Part shown: piece after piece, positions 7,714 through 16,488 of the stretch | How the letters are laid out: the number at the start of each line of letters is the position of its first letter | Numbering within the stretch: position 1 is the first letter of the stretch | From: Brevibacterium sp. S111 | GTDB lineage: Bacteria > Actinomycetota > Actinomycetes > Actinomycetales > Brevibacteriaceae | DNA: 64,000 nt | NCBI RefSeq assembly: GCF_004745075.1 | Contig: NZ_RHFH01000008.1 | Span: 124,001 to 188,000, forward strand | Direction: 5' to 3' | The notes under the pieces: model-generated | What the model was told of the DNA's origin: nothing | Databases searched by the model: none | The model's input: the letters and a program-made list of their open reading frames with translations, nothing else | Program-made: the position numbers and the translations under genes

Positions 7714-9344
7714 TGAGCCGCGTCATCATCGCCGGCTCCGGGATCGCCGGTCTCACCTGCGCCCTGCGTCTGGCCGGCCGCCACGAGGTCACCGTGGTCA
7801 CGAAGGGCAGCCTCGGTGAGTCGAACACCGCGTGGGCGCAGGGCGGGATCGCCGGGGTCGTCGGCCCCGATGACACCGTCACCTCCCATGTGGCCGATAC
7901 GCTCACCGCCGGTGCCGGGCACTGCATCGACGAGGCCGTCGAGGTGCTGTGCTCCTCCGGTGCCGATGCGCTGTTCACTCTCGCGGCCGCCGGTGTCGAG
8001 TTCGACCGGGACGAGACCGGAGCCTGGGCGCGCGGCATGGAAGGCGCCCATTCCTTCGCCCGCATCTTCCACGCCGGCGGGGACGCCACCGGCCGTGAGA
8101 TCGCCTCCGCGCTCACGGCCGCCACCCGCGCCGAGGCGGCCGCCGGGCGGCTCCGCCTGCTCGAAGACACCATGCTCGTCGACATCTCCACGACCGGCGA
8201 GCGCGAGGGCTGCCCCATCCGCGCCTCCGGAATCACCGTGCTTCGGGACGGACGTCTCGAACGACTGAGCGCCGATGCCGTCGTACTCGCCACCGGCGGT
8301 GCCGGGCAGCTCTTCGCCCACACGACGAACCCGGATGCGGCGACCGGTGACGGCCTGGCCGCAGCCCTCCGTGCCGGCGCCGAGGCCCGTGACCTCGAGT
8401 TCTTCCAGTTCCATCCCACCGCTCTGGCCGGTCCCGGGTTCCTCATCTCCGAAGCCGTCCGCGGCGCCGGTGCCCTCCTCCTCGACGAGCAGGCCCGCCG
8501 GTTCATGCCGGAGATCGACAAGCGGGCCGAGCTCGCCTCCCGTGATGTCGTCGCCCTCGCCCTGCACCGACGGTCGGCCGCTCAGCACGGTCGGCCCTGC
8601 GTCCTCGATGCCCGGGCCGTCTCCGAGGCGGCCGCCCGGTTCCCGAGCATCACCGCCGGCCTCGCCGCTCATGGTCTCGATCTGTCCCGAGACCTCATTC
8701 CGGTCACCCCGGCCGCTCACTACTTCATGGGCGGGGTGAGCACCGATCTCGAGGGGCGAACGACCCTCGCGGGCCTCTTCGCCGTGGGCGAGGTCGCCTG
8801 CACCGGGGCCCACGGCGCGAACCGCCTGGCCTCGAACTCGCTGCTCGAAGGCGCGGTCTTCGGCGCTCGCACGGCCGATGCGATCGACACGGATCGCCCC
8901 AGCGCCGTCGGGTCCGCAGAACACCGGCCCGGCCTCCCCCGCCTCGCCGGCCTCACTCGCCCCGAGTTGCAGGCTCTGACCTGGGATCATCTGGGCGTGG
9001 AGCGCACCGCGGGCGGCCTGCGCACGCTGCTCGGCCGCCTCGGCGAGGTCTCTCGGGACCGGGCCGGCACGGTGAACCGCGAGCACGAAGTGTTCGCCCC
9101 CGGAGTGGAGATCACCGCCGACCCACGCCGGCACACCACGATCGTCGAGCGCATCGAAACCGCGAATCTCACTCTCATCGCCGAGCACATGGCTCATCAT
9201 GCGCTGGCACGTGAACACAGCCTCGGGGCGCATACTCGCACCGATGCCCCGCTCTCGAGCCCGGCGCCCGGCGTCGCCCGGCCCACCGGTGCCGCCACAG
9301 ACCCGACCCCGCCCCGCCTGCTTGAGGAGGCCGCCGCATGCTGA
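7713..9344 (+). CDS. nadB: L-aspartate oxidase
   Basis: A flavoenzyme oxidising L-aspartate to iminoaspartate, the substrate of NadA. The 543-aa protein has the FAD dinucleotide fold at its N-terminus (IIAGSGIAGLTCALRLAG), GGIAGVVGPDDT, the active-site stretch HSFARIFHAGGDATGREI, LATGGAGQLFAHTTNP, and the GEVACTGAHGANRLASNSLLE signature shared with succinate dehydrogenase flavoproteins. A helical C-terminal domain follows. The ATG at 7713-7715 overlaps the nadA stop (TGATG); the 3' end overlaps nadC by 7 bp. Confidence 0.96.
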   Translation: MSRVIIAGSGIAGLTCALRLAGRHEVTVVTKGSLGESNTAWAQGGIAGVVGPDDTVTSHVADTLTAGAGHCIDEAVEVLCSSGADALFTLAAAGVEFDRDETGAWARGMEGAHSFARIFHAGGDATGREIASALTAATRAEAAAGRLRLLEDTMLVDISTTGEREGCPIRASGITVLRDGRLERLSADAVVLATGGAGQLFAHTTNPDAATGDGLAAALRAGAEARDLEFFQFHPTALAGPGFLISEAVRGAGALLLDEQARRFMPEIDKRAELASRDVVALALHRRSAAQHGRPCVLDARAVSEAAARFPSITAGLAAHGLDLSRDLIPVTPAAHYFMGGVSTDLEGRTTLAGLFAVGEVACTGAHGANRLASNSLLEGAVFGARTADAIDTDRPSAVGSAEHRPGLPRLAGLTRPELQALTWDHLGVERTAGGLRTLLGRLGEVSRDRAGTVNREHEVFAPGVEITADPRRHTTIVERIETANLTLIAEHMAHHALAREHSLGAHTRTDAPLSSPAPGVARPTGAATDPTPPRLLEEAAAC

Positions 9345-10201
9345 CCGCCGCGACCATCGATTCCGCGCTCCGCCTCGCCCTGGATGAGGACGCCCCCTGG
9401 GGCGACATCACCGGGGAGGCCTTCATCCCGGCCGGCGCCGCGGCTCGGGCCGATCTGCGGGCACGCGAGGACGGGGTGCTCGCCGGCATCGACGTCTTCG
9501 CCCGCGCCTTCACCCTCGTCGATCCGTCCGTCGCGATCGACCTGCACGCCGCCGACGGTGATGCCTTCACGGCCGGTGAGGTGCTCGCCACGGTCTCCGG
9601 CCCTGCCAGAGCGGTGCTGCAGGCCGAGCGGATCGCCCTGAACTTCTGCCAACGGATGAGCGGAATCGCGTCTGTCACCAGGCGCTTCGTCGATGCCGCC
9701 GGTGGTCGGGCGCGGATCGTCGACACCCGCAAGACCACTCCGGGCCTGCGGGCGTTCGAGAAGCATGCGGTGGTCTGCGGCGGCGGGCACAACCACCGGT
9801 TCGGGCTCTCCGATGCGGTCATGGCCAAGGACAATCATCTCGCCGTCCTCACCGGCGAGGGACTCAGCGTCGCCGAGGCGATCCGGCAGGCCCGCACCCG
9901 CCTGCCGCACACGACGAGGATCGAGGTCGAGGTCGATCGCCTCGACCAGGTGCCCGCGGTGCTCGAGGGAGGGGCGGACATCATCATGCTCGACAACTTC
10001 ACCCCGGCTCAGCTGCGCGAGGGAGTCGAACTCATCAGCGGTCGCGCCGTCGTCGAGGCCAGCGGCAACGTCACTCTCGACACGATCCCTGAGATCGCCG
10101 CCACCGGGGTCGACGTCATCTCATCCGGGGCGCTGACGCACAGTGTCCGCTCGATCGATCTCGGTCTCGACCTCGTGCTGACGAATCCTGCGGGGAACTG
10201 A
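9338..10201 (+). CDS. nadC: Nicotinate-nucleotide pyrophosphorylase (quinolinate phosphoribosyltransferase)
   Basis: Joins quinolinate to PRPP and decarboxylates it to nicotinate mononucleotide. The 287 residues are full length. Visible motifs are DEDAPWGDIT near the N-terminus, ERIALNFCQRMSGIAS, DTRKTTPGLRAFEKHAV, CGGGHNHRFGLSDAVMAKDNH, IEVEVDRLDQ, IIMLDNF and ASGNVTLDTIPEIAATGVD, covering the PRPP and quinolinate sites. It starts inside the last codons of nadB and is followed one base after its stop by the cysteine desulfurase. Confidence 0.96.
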   Translation: MLTAATIDSALRLALDEDAPWGDITGEAFIPAGAAARADLRAREDGVLAGIDVFARAFTLVDPSVAIDLHAADGDAFTAGEVLATVSGPARAVLQAERIALNFCQRMSGIASVTRRFVDAAGGRARIVDTRKTTPGLRAFEKHAVVCGGGHNHRFGLSDAVMAKDNHLAVLTGEGLSVAEAIRQARTRLPHTTRIEVEVDRLDQVPAVLEGGADIIMLDNFTPAQLREGVELISGRAVVEASGNVTLDTIPEIAATGVDVISSGALTHSVRSIDLGLDLVLTNPAGN

Positions 10202-10202
10202 G

Positions 10203-11381
10203 ATGAGCCGACGCCTCTACCTCGACACCGCGGCCGCGGCTCCCGTGCGGCGGGAGGCCCTCGAGGCAGCCTGGCCGTACCTGGCCGGTGCCTTCGGCAA
10301 CCCGTCGAGCCACCACGAATTCGGGCGCGGGCCCGCCGAGGCCCTCGCCGATGCCCGGTCCCGCGTCGCCGCGGTCCTGGGGATGCGGGCCACCGACATC
10401 ACCTTCACCAGCGGCGGCACGGAAGCGGACAATCTCGCGATCCTCGGCATCGCCCTCGGCGCACAGACGCAGGGCCAGTCGGACGGGACCCCACGGCCGC
10501 CTCGGCGACATATCGTCACCTCGGCGATCGAGCACGAGGCGGTGCTCGCCTCGGCGGAGTTCCTCTCTCGCGTCCACGGCTTCACCATCACCGAGGTGGA
10601 CCTGCACCCCGATGGGACCGTGACGCCCGAGGCCCTGGCCGAGTCCATCCGTCCGGACACCACGCTGGTGAGCCTCGGCTACGCGAACAACGAGATCGGA
10701 ACGGTCGCTGACATCCCGGCTCTCGCCGCGGCCGCGCACGAGGCGGGTGCCCGTTTCCACACGGATGCGGTGCAGGCCGCCGGGTGGCTGCCGCTGTCCG
10801 GACTCGGCGTCGATGCGCTCACGCTGGCCGGGCACAAGGTCGGGGCGCCGAAGGGCATCGGAGTGGCCGCGATCCGCGCCCGCGTTCCCGTCGAACCGCT
10901 CATCCACGGCGGCGGGCAGGAGGCGGGACGCCGTTCGGGCACGGAGAACGTGGCCCTTGCCGTCGCCTTCGCCACCGCCTTCGAACTCGCCGAGGCGGAG
11001 CGGACCGAAGCCGCCGCCCGTGTCCGAGCCATCCGCGATGAGTTCATCGCCGCGATCCTGGCAGCGGTTCCGGGCGCCTTCCTCACCGGCAGTCCGGACG
11101 CACGGACACCGAACCACGCGTCGTTCTGCTTCTCGAACACCTCCGGGGAGGCCGTCCTCCTCGAACTCGAGCGCCTCGGTGTCACGGCATCGAGCGGATC
11201 GGCCTGCGCGGTCGGGTCCGATGAGGCCTCGCATGTGCTCACTGCGCTGGGCATCGAGGCCGACGTCGCGCAGACCAGCGTCCGCTTCACCTTCCCATCG
11301 ACCATCACAGCGGACCAGGGTCGGGCCGCTGCCCTGGCTGTCGCAGAAGCCGCCGAGAGCCTCGCCGTCAGCTACACGTGA
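10203..11381 (+). CDS. Cysteine desulfurase (NifS/IscS-like) of the nad operon
   Basis: A PLP-dependent enzyme releasing sulfur from cysteine. The 392 residues include SGGTEADNLAI, HIVTSAIEHEAVL (ring-stacking His), DAVQAAGW, the PLP lysine in TLAGHKVGAPKGIG, RSGTENVALAVAFA and the catalytic cysteine in SSGSACAVGS. It is the last gene of the nadABC operon, starting 1 bp after nadC. Because NadA needs an Fe-S cluster, a dedicated desulfurase for NadA maturation is the likely role, as in other nad operons that carry a nifS-like gene. A role in tRNA thiolation cannot be excluded from sequence. Confidence 0.92.
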   Translation: MSRRLYLDTAAAAPVRREALEAAWPYLAGAFGNPSSHHEFGRGPAEALADARSRVAAVLGMRATDITFTSGGTEADNLAILGIALGAQTQGQSDGTPRPPRRHIVTSAIEHEAVLASAEFLSRVHGFTITEVDLHPDGTVTPEALAESIRPDTTLVSLGYANNEIGTVADIPALAAAAHEAGARFHTDAVQAAGWLPLSGLGVDALTLAGHKVGAPKGIGVAAIRARVPVEPLIHGGGQEAGRRSGTENVALAVAFATAFELAEAERTEAAARVRAIRDEFIAAILAAVPGAFLTGSPDARTPNHASFCFSNTSGEAVLLELERLGVTASSGSACAVGSDEASHVLTALGIEADVAQTSVRFTFPSTITADQGRAAALAVAEAAESLAVSYT

Positions 11382-11484
11382 TTGTGTCCACTCTCACACT
11401 CACCAGGCGAGACGCCCCTATCATTATCTGCTCGTCGGGGAGAAAATAGGATCACGCATTCGTACCGGGTGTGAGGGGGCCACC

Positions 11485-11700
11485 ATGGATCTGCTGATTC
11501 TATTCATGATTGCCGTGATGTTCTCGACGATCGTGTTCTTCATCGGGCGATACGCCTGCCCGAGACATGATCGCGTCCCTCTCATGGAGGTCGACCACGT
11601 GCTCCTGTGGACCACGCTGCGCCGCGGATGGCATGCGCTCGGGTCGTTCGGACCGATCACCCATTACCCTGAGGATCCTTCGGGTTCGGCTCGCGCCTGA
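11485..11700 (+). CDS. Small hypothetical membrane protein
   Basis: A 71-aa frame from an ATG with GAGGGG six bases upstream (11473-11478). The N-terminus (LLILFMIAVMFSTIVFFIG) is one clear transmembrane segment, followed by a short polar tail (CPRHDRVPLMEVDH). It fills most of the gap between the nad operon and the next membrane protein. No family is recognised; the ribosome site and the membrane segment are the evidence that it is real. Confidence 0.5.
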   Translation: MDLLILFMIAVMFSTIVFFIGRYACPRHDRVPLMEVDHVLLWTTLRRGWHALGSFGPITHYPEDPSGSARA

Positions 11701-11758
11701 GTTGTCGCTCGCGCCTGCCGCTGATCGACAGGACTGTCCCTGTTGTTAGAGTGACAGG

Positions 11759-12286
11759 GTGACGTCCTCCTCTCCGAATCCGCGCCGGTCCCCGATGGGC
11801 GAGTTCGCTGCGCTCGTGTTCGCGGTCGTCTCGGTCCTCGTGTTCATCGGTTTCGCCGTCTGGTTCTGGGTTCAGGCTCCGGACACCGTCGCGAGCCACT
11901 TCGATTCCTCGGGACAGCCCGACGACTGGTCGTCGAAGGCGGGCACGCTGGGCTGGCTCGTGCCGATCGGCGTCGGTCTTCCCCTGCTCTTTTCGAGCCG
12001 CTGGATCTGGGAGAAGCTTCCGAGTTCCATCATCAACATCCCGTTCAAGGACTACTGGCTGAACAGCGGCGAGCACACCTACCTCTATGACTGCCTCATG
12101 CAGTTCATGCGCATCACCGGCGGCGCCCTGGCACTGCTGCTGACGTCGGTGCTTGTGATGATCATGCGCGAAGGGCGCGGGGCGACGATGCCGACGGGGA
12201 TGACGTTCATTCCCACAGGCGTCTTCCTCATCATCACCGCCGCGGCTCTCATCAACCTCGTCCGCCGGCTCAGCCCGCCGAGGTGA
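11759..12286 (+). CDS. DUF1648-like membrane protein
   Basis: A 175-aa membrane protein with about four hydrophobic segments (residues 15-40, 63-80, 118-137, 148-166). The first segment is followed by QAPDTVASHFDSSGQPDDWSSK, the His-Phe-(Asn/Asp)-x-x-Gly-x-(Pro/Ala)-Asp type loop of DUF1648 / SdpI-type proteins. The function in this organism is unknown; relatives include immunity-like and envelope proteins. The start is a GTG with a weak ribosome site. The 3' end overlaps the end of convergent tenA by 17 bp. Confidence 0.7.
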   Translation: MTSSSPNPRRSPMGEFAALVFAVVSVLVFIGFAVWFWVQAPDTVASHFDSSGQPDDWSSKAGTLGWLVPIGVGLPLLFSSRWIWEKLPSSIINIPFKDYWLNSGEHTYLYDCLMQFMRITGGALALLLTSVLVMIMREGRGATMPTGMTFIPTGVFLIITAAALINLVRRLSPPR

Positions 12287-13019
12287 GCCCGCCCTGCGGC
12301 AGGAAGACGGAGGCGTCCCAGTTCTGCATCGCGTGTGCCGAGGCCCAGAAGTGCAGTTCGTAGACACATGCCTGTTCGAACGCCGCCCGCATCCGTGCCG
12401 CCTCCTCGTCCGGGGCCTTCGCGAGTTCCTGTTCGAGGATGACCACGGCATGACGGGTCGATTCGTCGAACTCCGGTGAGTCATAGGTCTGCACCCAGGT
12501 CCGGTACGGGTGGTCATCGGCCATCTGACCGGCCTGCTCGACGAGCACCTTGCCCATGTGGGCGTATACCCAGAAGCACGGCAGCACTCCGGCGACGCCT
12601 TCGCCGTAGGAGCGGCTGGCGGCCGTGGCGATGAGGAACGAGACGTAGCCGAGCGCCGTCGGTGAGGCCTTGGCGCCCGCGCTGCCGCCGGTGAGTTCAG
12701 CATGTGCGGCCGCCAGTCGCGAATCGGCGAGCAGCTCTTCGTGCATGCCTTCCTCGACCGTGATCGCCTCGGCTGCCGAGCCGGCCCAGAAGCGTGACTC
12801 GTCGCGGTCGACGGTCTTTGCGGCGAGGAAGGACATCGCCTTCGCGTAGCCGTTGAGGTAGATGCCGTCCTGGATGATGTAGTTCGTGAACGCCGTGACG
12901 TCGAGGCTGCCGTCGGCGAGCTGGGCGAGGAACGGCAGGTCTTCGATCTGTTCGATGATGGGGCGGACACGGTCCCAGAGCTGAGCGGTCTGGGGTCCGG
13001 CAGAGAAATCGACGGTCAT
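12270..13019 (-). CDS. tenA: TenA-family thiaminase II / aminopyrimidine hydrolase
   Basis: TenA enzymes salvage thiamine by hydrolysing degraded pyrimidines to HMP. The 249-aa protein is full length, all-helical, with LWDRVRPIIEQIEDLPFLAQLADGSL at the N-terminus, FTNYIIQDGIYLNGYAKAM, the catalytic cysteine region LPCFWVYAHMGKVL and the terminal Glu region ACVYELHFWASA. Fed into ThiD just upstream (83 bp away on the same strand), its product would enter thiamine phosphate synthesis, consistent with being the last gene of the riboswitch-controlled set. Confidence 0.93.
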   Translation of the reverse strand: MTVDFSAGPQTAQLWDRVRPIIEQIEDLPFLAQLADGSLDVTAFTNYIIQDGIYLNGYAKAMSFLAAKTVDRDESRFWAGSAAEAITVEEGMHEELLADSRLAAAHAELTGGSAGAKASPTALGYVSFLIATAASRSYGEGVAGVLPCFWVYAHMGKVLVEQAGQMADDHPYRTWVQTYDSPEFDESTRHAVVILEQELAKAPDEEAARMRAAFEQACVYELHFWASAHAMQNWDASVFLPQGGLTSAG

Positions 13020-13102
13020 GGGAACTCCTATGTACTCGTGTGACGTGCGGTTGTGATTCGTGTTGGTCAGATGGGGTGCCCGACCGTGCGGTGAGCGGTC
13101 GG

Positions 13103-14017
13103 TCAGGAAGGCTGCCCGCGGACGATGTCGACCTGATGGTCGACGGGTCCGTGTGCCCCATCCGAGTCGAGGCTGACCTGCCAGCCCGCGGCCGAGCTGA
13201 GAGCCCGGGCGAGGAAATCCAGGGCATTGCTGACAGCATCGCCGAGGAGCTCGGACCCGATCTCGGGGGTGCCGGTCACGGCCGCTCCCGCGCCCCCGTT
13301 CGCCGATGCTGCGCGTTCACGGCCGAGGACGGCCACCTCGGCGGTGATTGCGGCCGAGAGGGTGCACCCGGTTCCGTGCGTGTTCGCGGTAGCCACGCGG
13401 GGGTGGGTGAACTCGCGGACCGAACCGTCCCGGGTGGCGAGGATGTCGGTGACGTCTCCGTCGCTGCCGTGCCCGCCCTTGAGGAGGACGGCGCCGGGCC
13501 CACGTTCGAGCAGGCGAAGCGCCTGGTCACGCATCTGGTCGGGGGTCTGCGCTTCGGGTTCGTCCTCGGACAGGAGCAGGGCCGCCTCGGGGAGGTTGGG
13601 AGTGATGAGGTCGGCCACGGGCAGCAGGTGGGTGCGGACCGCGTCGACGGCGTCAGACTCGAGGAGGCGATGGCCCGAGGTCGCGATCATTACCGGATCG
13701 ACGGTGTAGAAGCCCAGCAGGCCTTCGGCGGCGCGGGCGACGACGAGGTCGACGAGGGATCGGCCGCCGAGCATCCCGGACTTCGCGGCGTCGACGGGCA
13801 TGTCTTCGAGCACGGAGTCGAACTGGTCGGCGACGAAGTCATCGTCGATCGGGTAGACCCGAGACACCCCGTGCGTGTTCTGGGCGAGGAGGGCGGTGAT
13901 GACGCTCGTGCCCAGGGTCTTGCGCGCGGTGAAGGTCTTGAGGTCGGCGTGGACTCCGGCTCCCCCGCTGGGGTCGGTGCCGGCGATGGTCAGGGTGATC
14001 GGCGGGCGCGTGCTCAT
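13103..14017 (-). CDS. thiD: Hydroxymethylpyrimidine (phosphate) kinase
   Basis: Phosphorylates HMP to HMP-P and HMP-PP for thiamine synthesis. The 304 residues show the ribokinase-fold signatures [58 protein letters not shown] and the anion-hole/catalytic [18 protein letters not shown]. The C-terminus is extended by about 30 residues. The start overlaps the thiE stop by 4 bp (ATGA), so the genes are coupled. Confidence 0.95.
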   Translation of the reverse strand: MSTRPPITLTIAGTDPSGGAGVHADLKTFTARKTLGTSVITALLAQNTHGVSRVYPIDDDFVADQFDSVLEDMPVDAAKSGMLGGRSLVDLVVARAAEGLLGFYTVDPVMIATSGHRLLESDAVDAVRTHLLPVADLITPNLPEAALLLSEDEPEAQTPDQMRDQALRLLERGPGAVLLKGGHGSDGDVTDILATRDGSVREFTHPRVATANTHGTGCTLSAAITAEVAVLGRERAASANGGAGAAVTGTPEIGSELLGDAVSNALDFLARALSSAAGWQVSLDSDGAHGPVDHQVDIVRGQPS

Positions 14018-14793
14018 GCCTGGCCGCCGGCGGTGCTGCCTGCGCTGTCCGCGCGGCCGTCGTGATCGCGTCCCGCGAATGCAGACAGCAGGTCTTCGGC
14101 GGCGGCCTTCGGATCATCGGCCAGGCAGATCGCCGAGACCACGCAGATCCCGATCAGCCCGCGTCCGCTCAGGTCAGGAGCTCGGTCGGCGGTGATTCCG
14201 CCGATCGCCACGGCGGGGATGCCGGCCTCTGCGACCAGTTCGCCGAGGCGGTCGGGTCCGATGCCGTCGGGTGCGTCGGCCTTCGTCGTGGTGTCATAGA
14301 CCGGACCGATGCCGACGAGGTCGACGACGCCGGTGGCCCGGGCGGCGGCGAATTCGGCGCTGGTGGCGGCCGAGAGACCGATGAGCGGCGCCTCCCCCAC
14401 AGCGGCGCGCACCTCGGTGACGGTGGTGTCGGTCTGGCCGACGTGGATGTGGATGGTCTCGCCCTCGTCGATGAGGCGGCGGGCCACCTCGACGCGATCG
14501 TTGAGGACGACGGGCACGATGCGGTCGGTGCCGCGGGTGGCGGTGTCGACGGCGGCGATGACCTGACGGGCGAGCGAGTAGAACTCGCCGTCATCGATGT
14601 CTTTGTCGCGGACCTGGACGATGCCGACTCCCCCGGAGACCGCGGCCTGGACCGTCTCGGCAACGGTGCGACCGGCCGCCTCACACTGGGCGGAGTCGGT
14701 GACGAGGTAGAGGCGGGTGTCGATGCCGACGAAGCGGTCGGTGTCAGCCGCGTTGCACAGATCGTCGGTGATGTGCGCGGATCCGGCGGTCAT
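14014..14793 (-). CDS. thiE: Thiamine-phosphate synthase
   Basis: Couples HMP-PP with thiazole phosphate to thiamine phosphate. The TIM-barrel spans about residues 25-245 of 259: [78 protein letters not shown] and [15 protein letters not shown]. It has a polar N-terminal extension of about 25 residues. It lies between thiM and thiD with 4-bp overlaps on both sides. Confidence 0.95.
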   Translation of the reverse strand: MTAGSAHITDDLCNAADTDRFVGIDTRLYLVTDSAQCEAAGRTVAETVQAAVSGGVGIVQVRDKDIDDGEFYSLARQVIAAVDTATRGTDRIVPVVLNDRVEVARRLIDEGETIHIHVGQTDTTVTEVRAAVGEAPLIGLSAATSAEFAAARATGVVDLVGIGPVYDTTTKADAPDGIGPDRLGELVAEAGIPAVAIGGITADRAPDLSGRGLIGICVVSAICLADDPKAAAEDLLSAFAGRDHDGRADSAGSTAGGQA

Positions 14794-15704
14794 GCCCGCG
14801 CGCCTTCGTCCGCGGCGAGTGCGTCGAGGCTGACCCTGGCATGTGCGAGCCGGTCGCCGTCGACGCTGTGGAGTGCGTCGAGGAAGTTCACCGAGTAGCT
14901 GCCCGGTCCTTTGGCTCCCTCGGCGGCGTCTTCGCCGGCGACCGCGAAGTGGGCGTGGGCGGCGACGACGGCTTCGAACCTCGCCGAGGCGGCCTCACCG
15001 CTCGTGGTGTGTTCCGATGCGTTCACCGCCGAGGCGTCGGCGTCGGGATCGGCGAGTCCACCGCGGGCGGCGGCGAGGTAGGCGGCGGTGACGGCTCCGA
15101 GCGAGCAGCCGGTGCCGATGACCAGCGGCATGTATTCGTGGCCGCCGGCGATGCGGGCGACATGGTCGGCGCCGTCGATGTGGGCGACGATCGCGTCCGT
15201 GGGTCCGGAGACTGCGACGATCGCCCCGGTTTCTCGGGCCAGCTTCGCGGCGGCGGGAAGGACCGCATCGACGTCATCGGTGGAGTCGACTCCGCGTCCG
15301 CCGAGGCCGACTCCGGCCAGCGCGGCGATCTCGGAGGCATTGCCGCGGATGGCGGTCGGGTGGTCGGCGGCGGCACGACGGATGCGGGAAGTGCGGAAGT
15401 CGACGGCCCCGACGCTCACCGGATCGAGGACCCAGGGCTTGCTGGCCGCGTTGGCGACGTCGATGGCGGCATCGGCGGCGAGCAGCTGGTGGTTCGAGGC
15501 GGTGCCGAAGTTGATGAGGACGCCGCTGGCGATGCCGGCGAACTGCCCGGCGTCGGCTTCGTGGTCGAGCATCGCCGGGGAGGCACCGATGGCCAGGAGC
15601 ACGTTGGCGCTGAATTGCTGCACGACGGTGTTCGTGATGCATTGGATGAGTGGATTGCTTGCACGCAGTCGCGCATTGGCAGAACGCAGGTCGAAGTCAA
15701 CCAT
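14790..15704 (-). CDS. thiM: Hydroxyethylthiazole kinase
   Basis: Phosphorylates the salvaged thiazole for ThiE. The 304-aa protein has CITNTVVQQFSANVLLAIGASPAML, PWVLDPVSVGAV, the RGNASEIAAL segment and the ribokinase-family anion hole GTGCSLGAVTAAY. The ATG at 15702-15704 lies 5 bp after the riboswitch, which contributes the ribosome site (GAAGGGA). It is the first gene of thiM-thiE-thiD(-tenA). No thiC or thiG is in this window, so this locus codes for salvage rather than complete de novo synthesis. Confidence 0.95.
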   Translation of the reverse strand: MVDFDLRSANARLRASNPLIQCITNTVVQQFSANVLLAIGASPAMLDHEADAGQFAGIASGVLINFGTASNHQLLAADAAIDVANAASKPWVLDPVSVGAVDFRTSRIRRAAADHPTAIRGNASEIAALAGVGLGGRGVDSTDDVDAVLPAAAKLARETGAIVAVSGPTDAIVAHIDGADHVARIAGGHEYMPLVIGTGCSLGAVTAAYLAAARGGLADPDADASAVNASEHTTSGEAASARFEAVVAAHAHFAVAGEDAAEGAKGPGSYSVNFLDALHSVDGDRLAHARVSLDALAADEGARA

Positions 15705-15708
15705 GACG

Positions 15709-15813
15709 ATCCCTTCGCTAGTATGGCCCAGATCAGGTTCGATGGGTGTTCTCTCAGCCTCGCCGAACTCCGCGTGGACTTCTCGGCCCGAGCGGAACGT
15801 CATGAGGCACCCC
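15709..15813 (-). promoter_or_regulatory. TPP riboswitch (THI element) upstream of thiM
   Basis: On the minus strand the conserved TPP aptamer runs from GGGGTGCC (15813-15806) through a long variable P3 arm to GGCTGAGAGAACACCC, then GAACCTGATCTGG and the closing AGCGAAGGGA (15719-15710). The last strand also holds the thiM ribosome-binding site, five bases before the ATG. This suggests ligand binding hides the site and blocks translation, the usual mechanism in GC-rich actinobacteria. No separate terminator stem is seen between aptamer and gene. Confidence 0.95.
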
Positions 15814-15884
15814 ATGTCATTGGCTTCGACTCTATCAGCCCCGTCGGACACGGGCGACCCCTCAGCTCCACCCCGGCACCTGCC

Positions 15885-15907
15885 AGCACCCATTCGTATC
15901 GGGTGCC
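15885..15907 (-). terminator. Hairpin just after the HxlR gene
   Basis: GCACCC and GGGTGC pair around a 9-nt loop 5 bp beyond the stop of the regulator gene and upstream of the TPP aptamer. It could separate the two transcription units. There is no T-run, so the call is tentative. Confidence 0.35.
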
Positions 15908-15911
15908 TGTG

Positions 15912-16376
15912 TCAGTCAGTTCGGTGCGACCACTTCTCCTCCGGCATGCCCGGACCCTTCGAGGCGGTGACGGCGTCAGGTTCCTCACCACAGGCATCGC
16001 AGCGGATCGAACTATGCACCTCACCCGAGCAGTCATCGTGCCGGTAGATGATCGGCCGCCCGGCAGGGGCTTGCCAACGATCGCCCCAGTCGGTGAACGC
16101 GATGAGCACTCCGCGCAGATCACGCCCCTTGTCGGTGAGATGGTATTCGACCCCGCCGGACCCCGAGTCCCGGGACATGATCCCCGCCTCGACGAAGCCA
16201 TCGAGCCTGGTCGTGAGCACATTGGTCGCCACTCCGAGCCGTTTCTGGAAGTCACCGAAGCGGGTGACTCCCGCGAACAGCGCATTCCTGATGATCAGCA
16301 GGCTCCACCGTTCGCCGACGATCTCGAGCGAGCGCGCAATGGAACACACTTCGTTGTCATACGTTCTGCCCAGCAT
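15912..16376 (-). CDS. HxlR-family transcriptional regulator
   Basis: A 154-aa winged-helix regulator. The MarR-like HxlR domain covers residues 8-100 (CSIARSLEIVGERWSLLIIRNALFAG, FGDFQKRLGVATNVLTTRLDGFVEAGI, YHLTDKGRDL). A C-terminal tail with IRCDACGEEPDAV follows; its two cysteines could serve redox or metal sensing, but that is speculation. The start at 16376 (MLGRTYDNEVCS) matches family length. It is divergent from an SRPBCC protein, a common HxlR partner, with a 21-bp palindrome between them. Confidence 0.9.
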   Translation of the reverse strand: MLGRTYDNEVCSIARSLEIVGERWSLLIIRNALFAGVTRFGDFQKRLGVATNVLTTRLDGFVEAGIMSRDSGSGGVEYHLTDKGRDLRGVLIAFTDWGDRWQAPAGRPIIYRHDDCSGEVHSSIRCDACGEEPDAVTASKGPGMPEEKWSHRTD

Positions 16377-16435
16377 GAGAATGATTCTACCTTGATACTT
16401 GCATGATGAAATCAGGCGTGGGATCATCACTTCAC

Positions 16436-16456
16436 CAACTTGTTTGATACAAGTTG
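16436..16456. promoter_or_regulatory. Perfect palindromic operator between the HxlR and SRPBCC genes
   Basis: CAACTTGT and ACAAGTTG are perfect inverted 8-bp arms separated by TTGAT. A related half-site (TTGATACTTG, 16392-16401) lies nearer the regulator start. Position and symmetry suggest an HxlR binding site that would control both divergent genes. Confidence 0.65.
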
Positions 16457-16488
16457 CGATCGGCAGACAACGGCAAAGGAGCCTCGCC

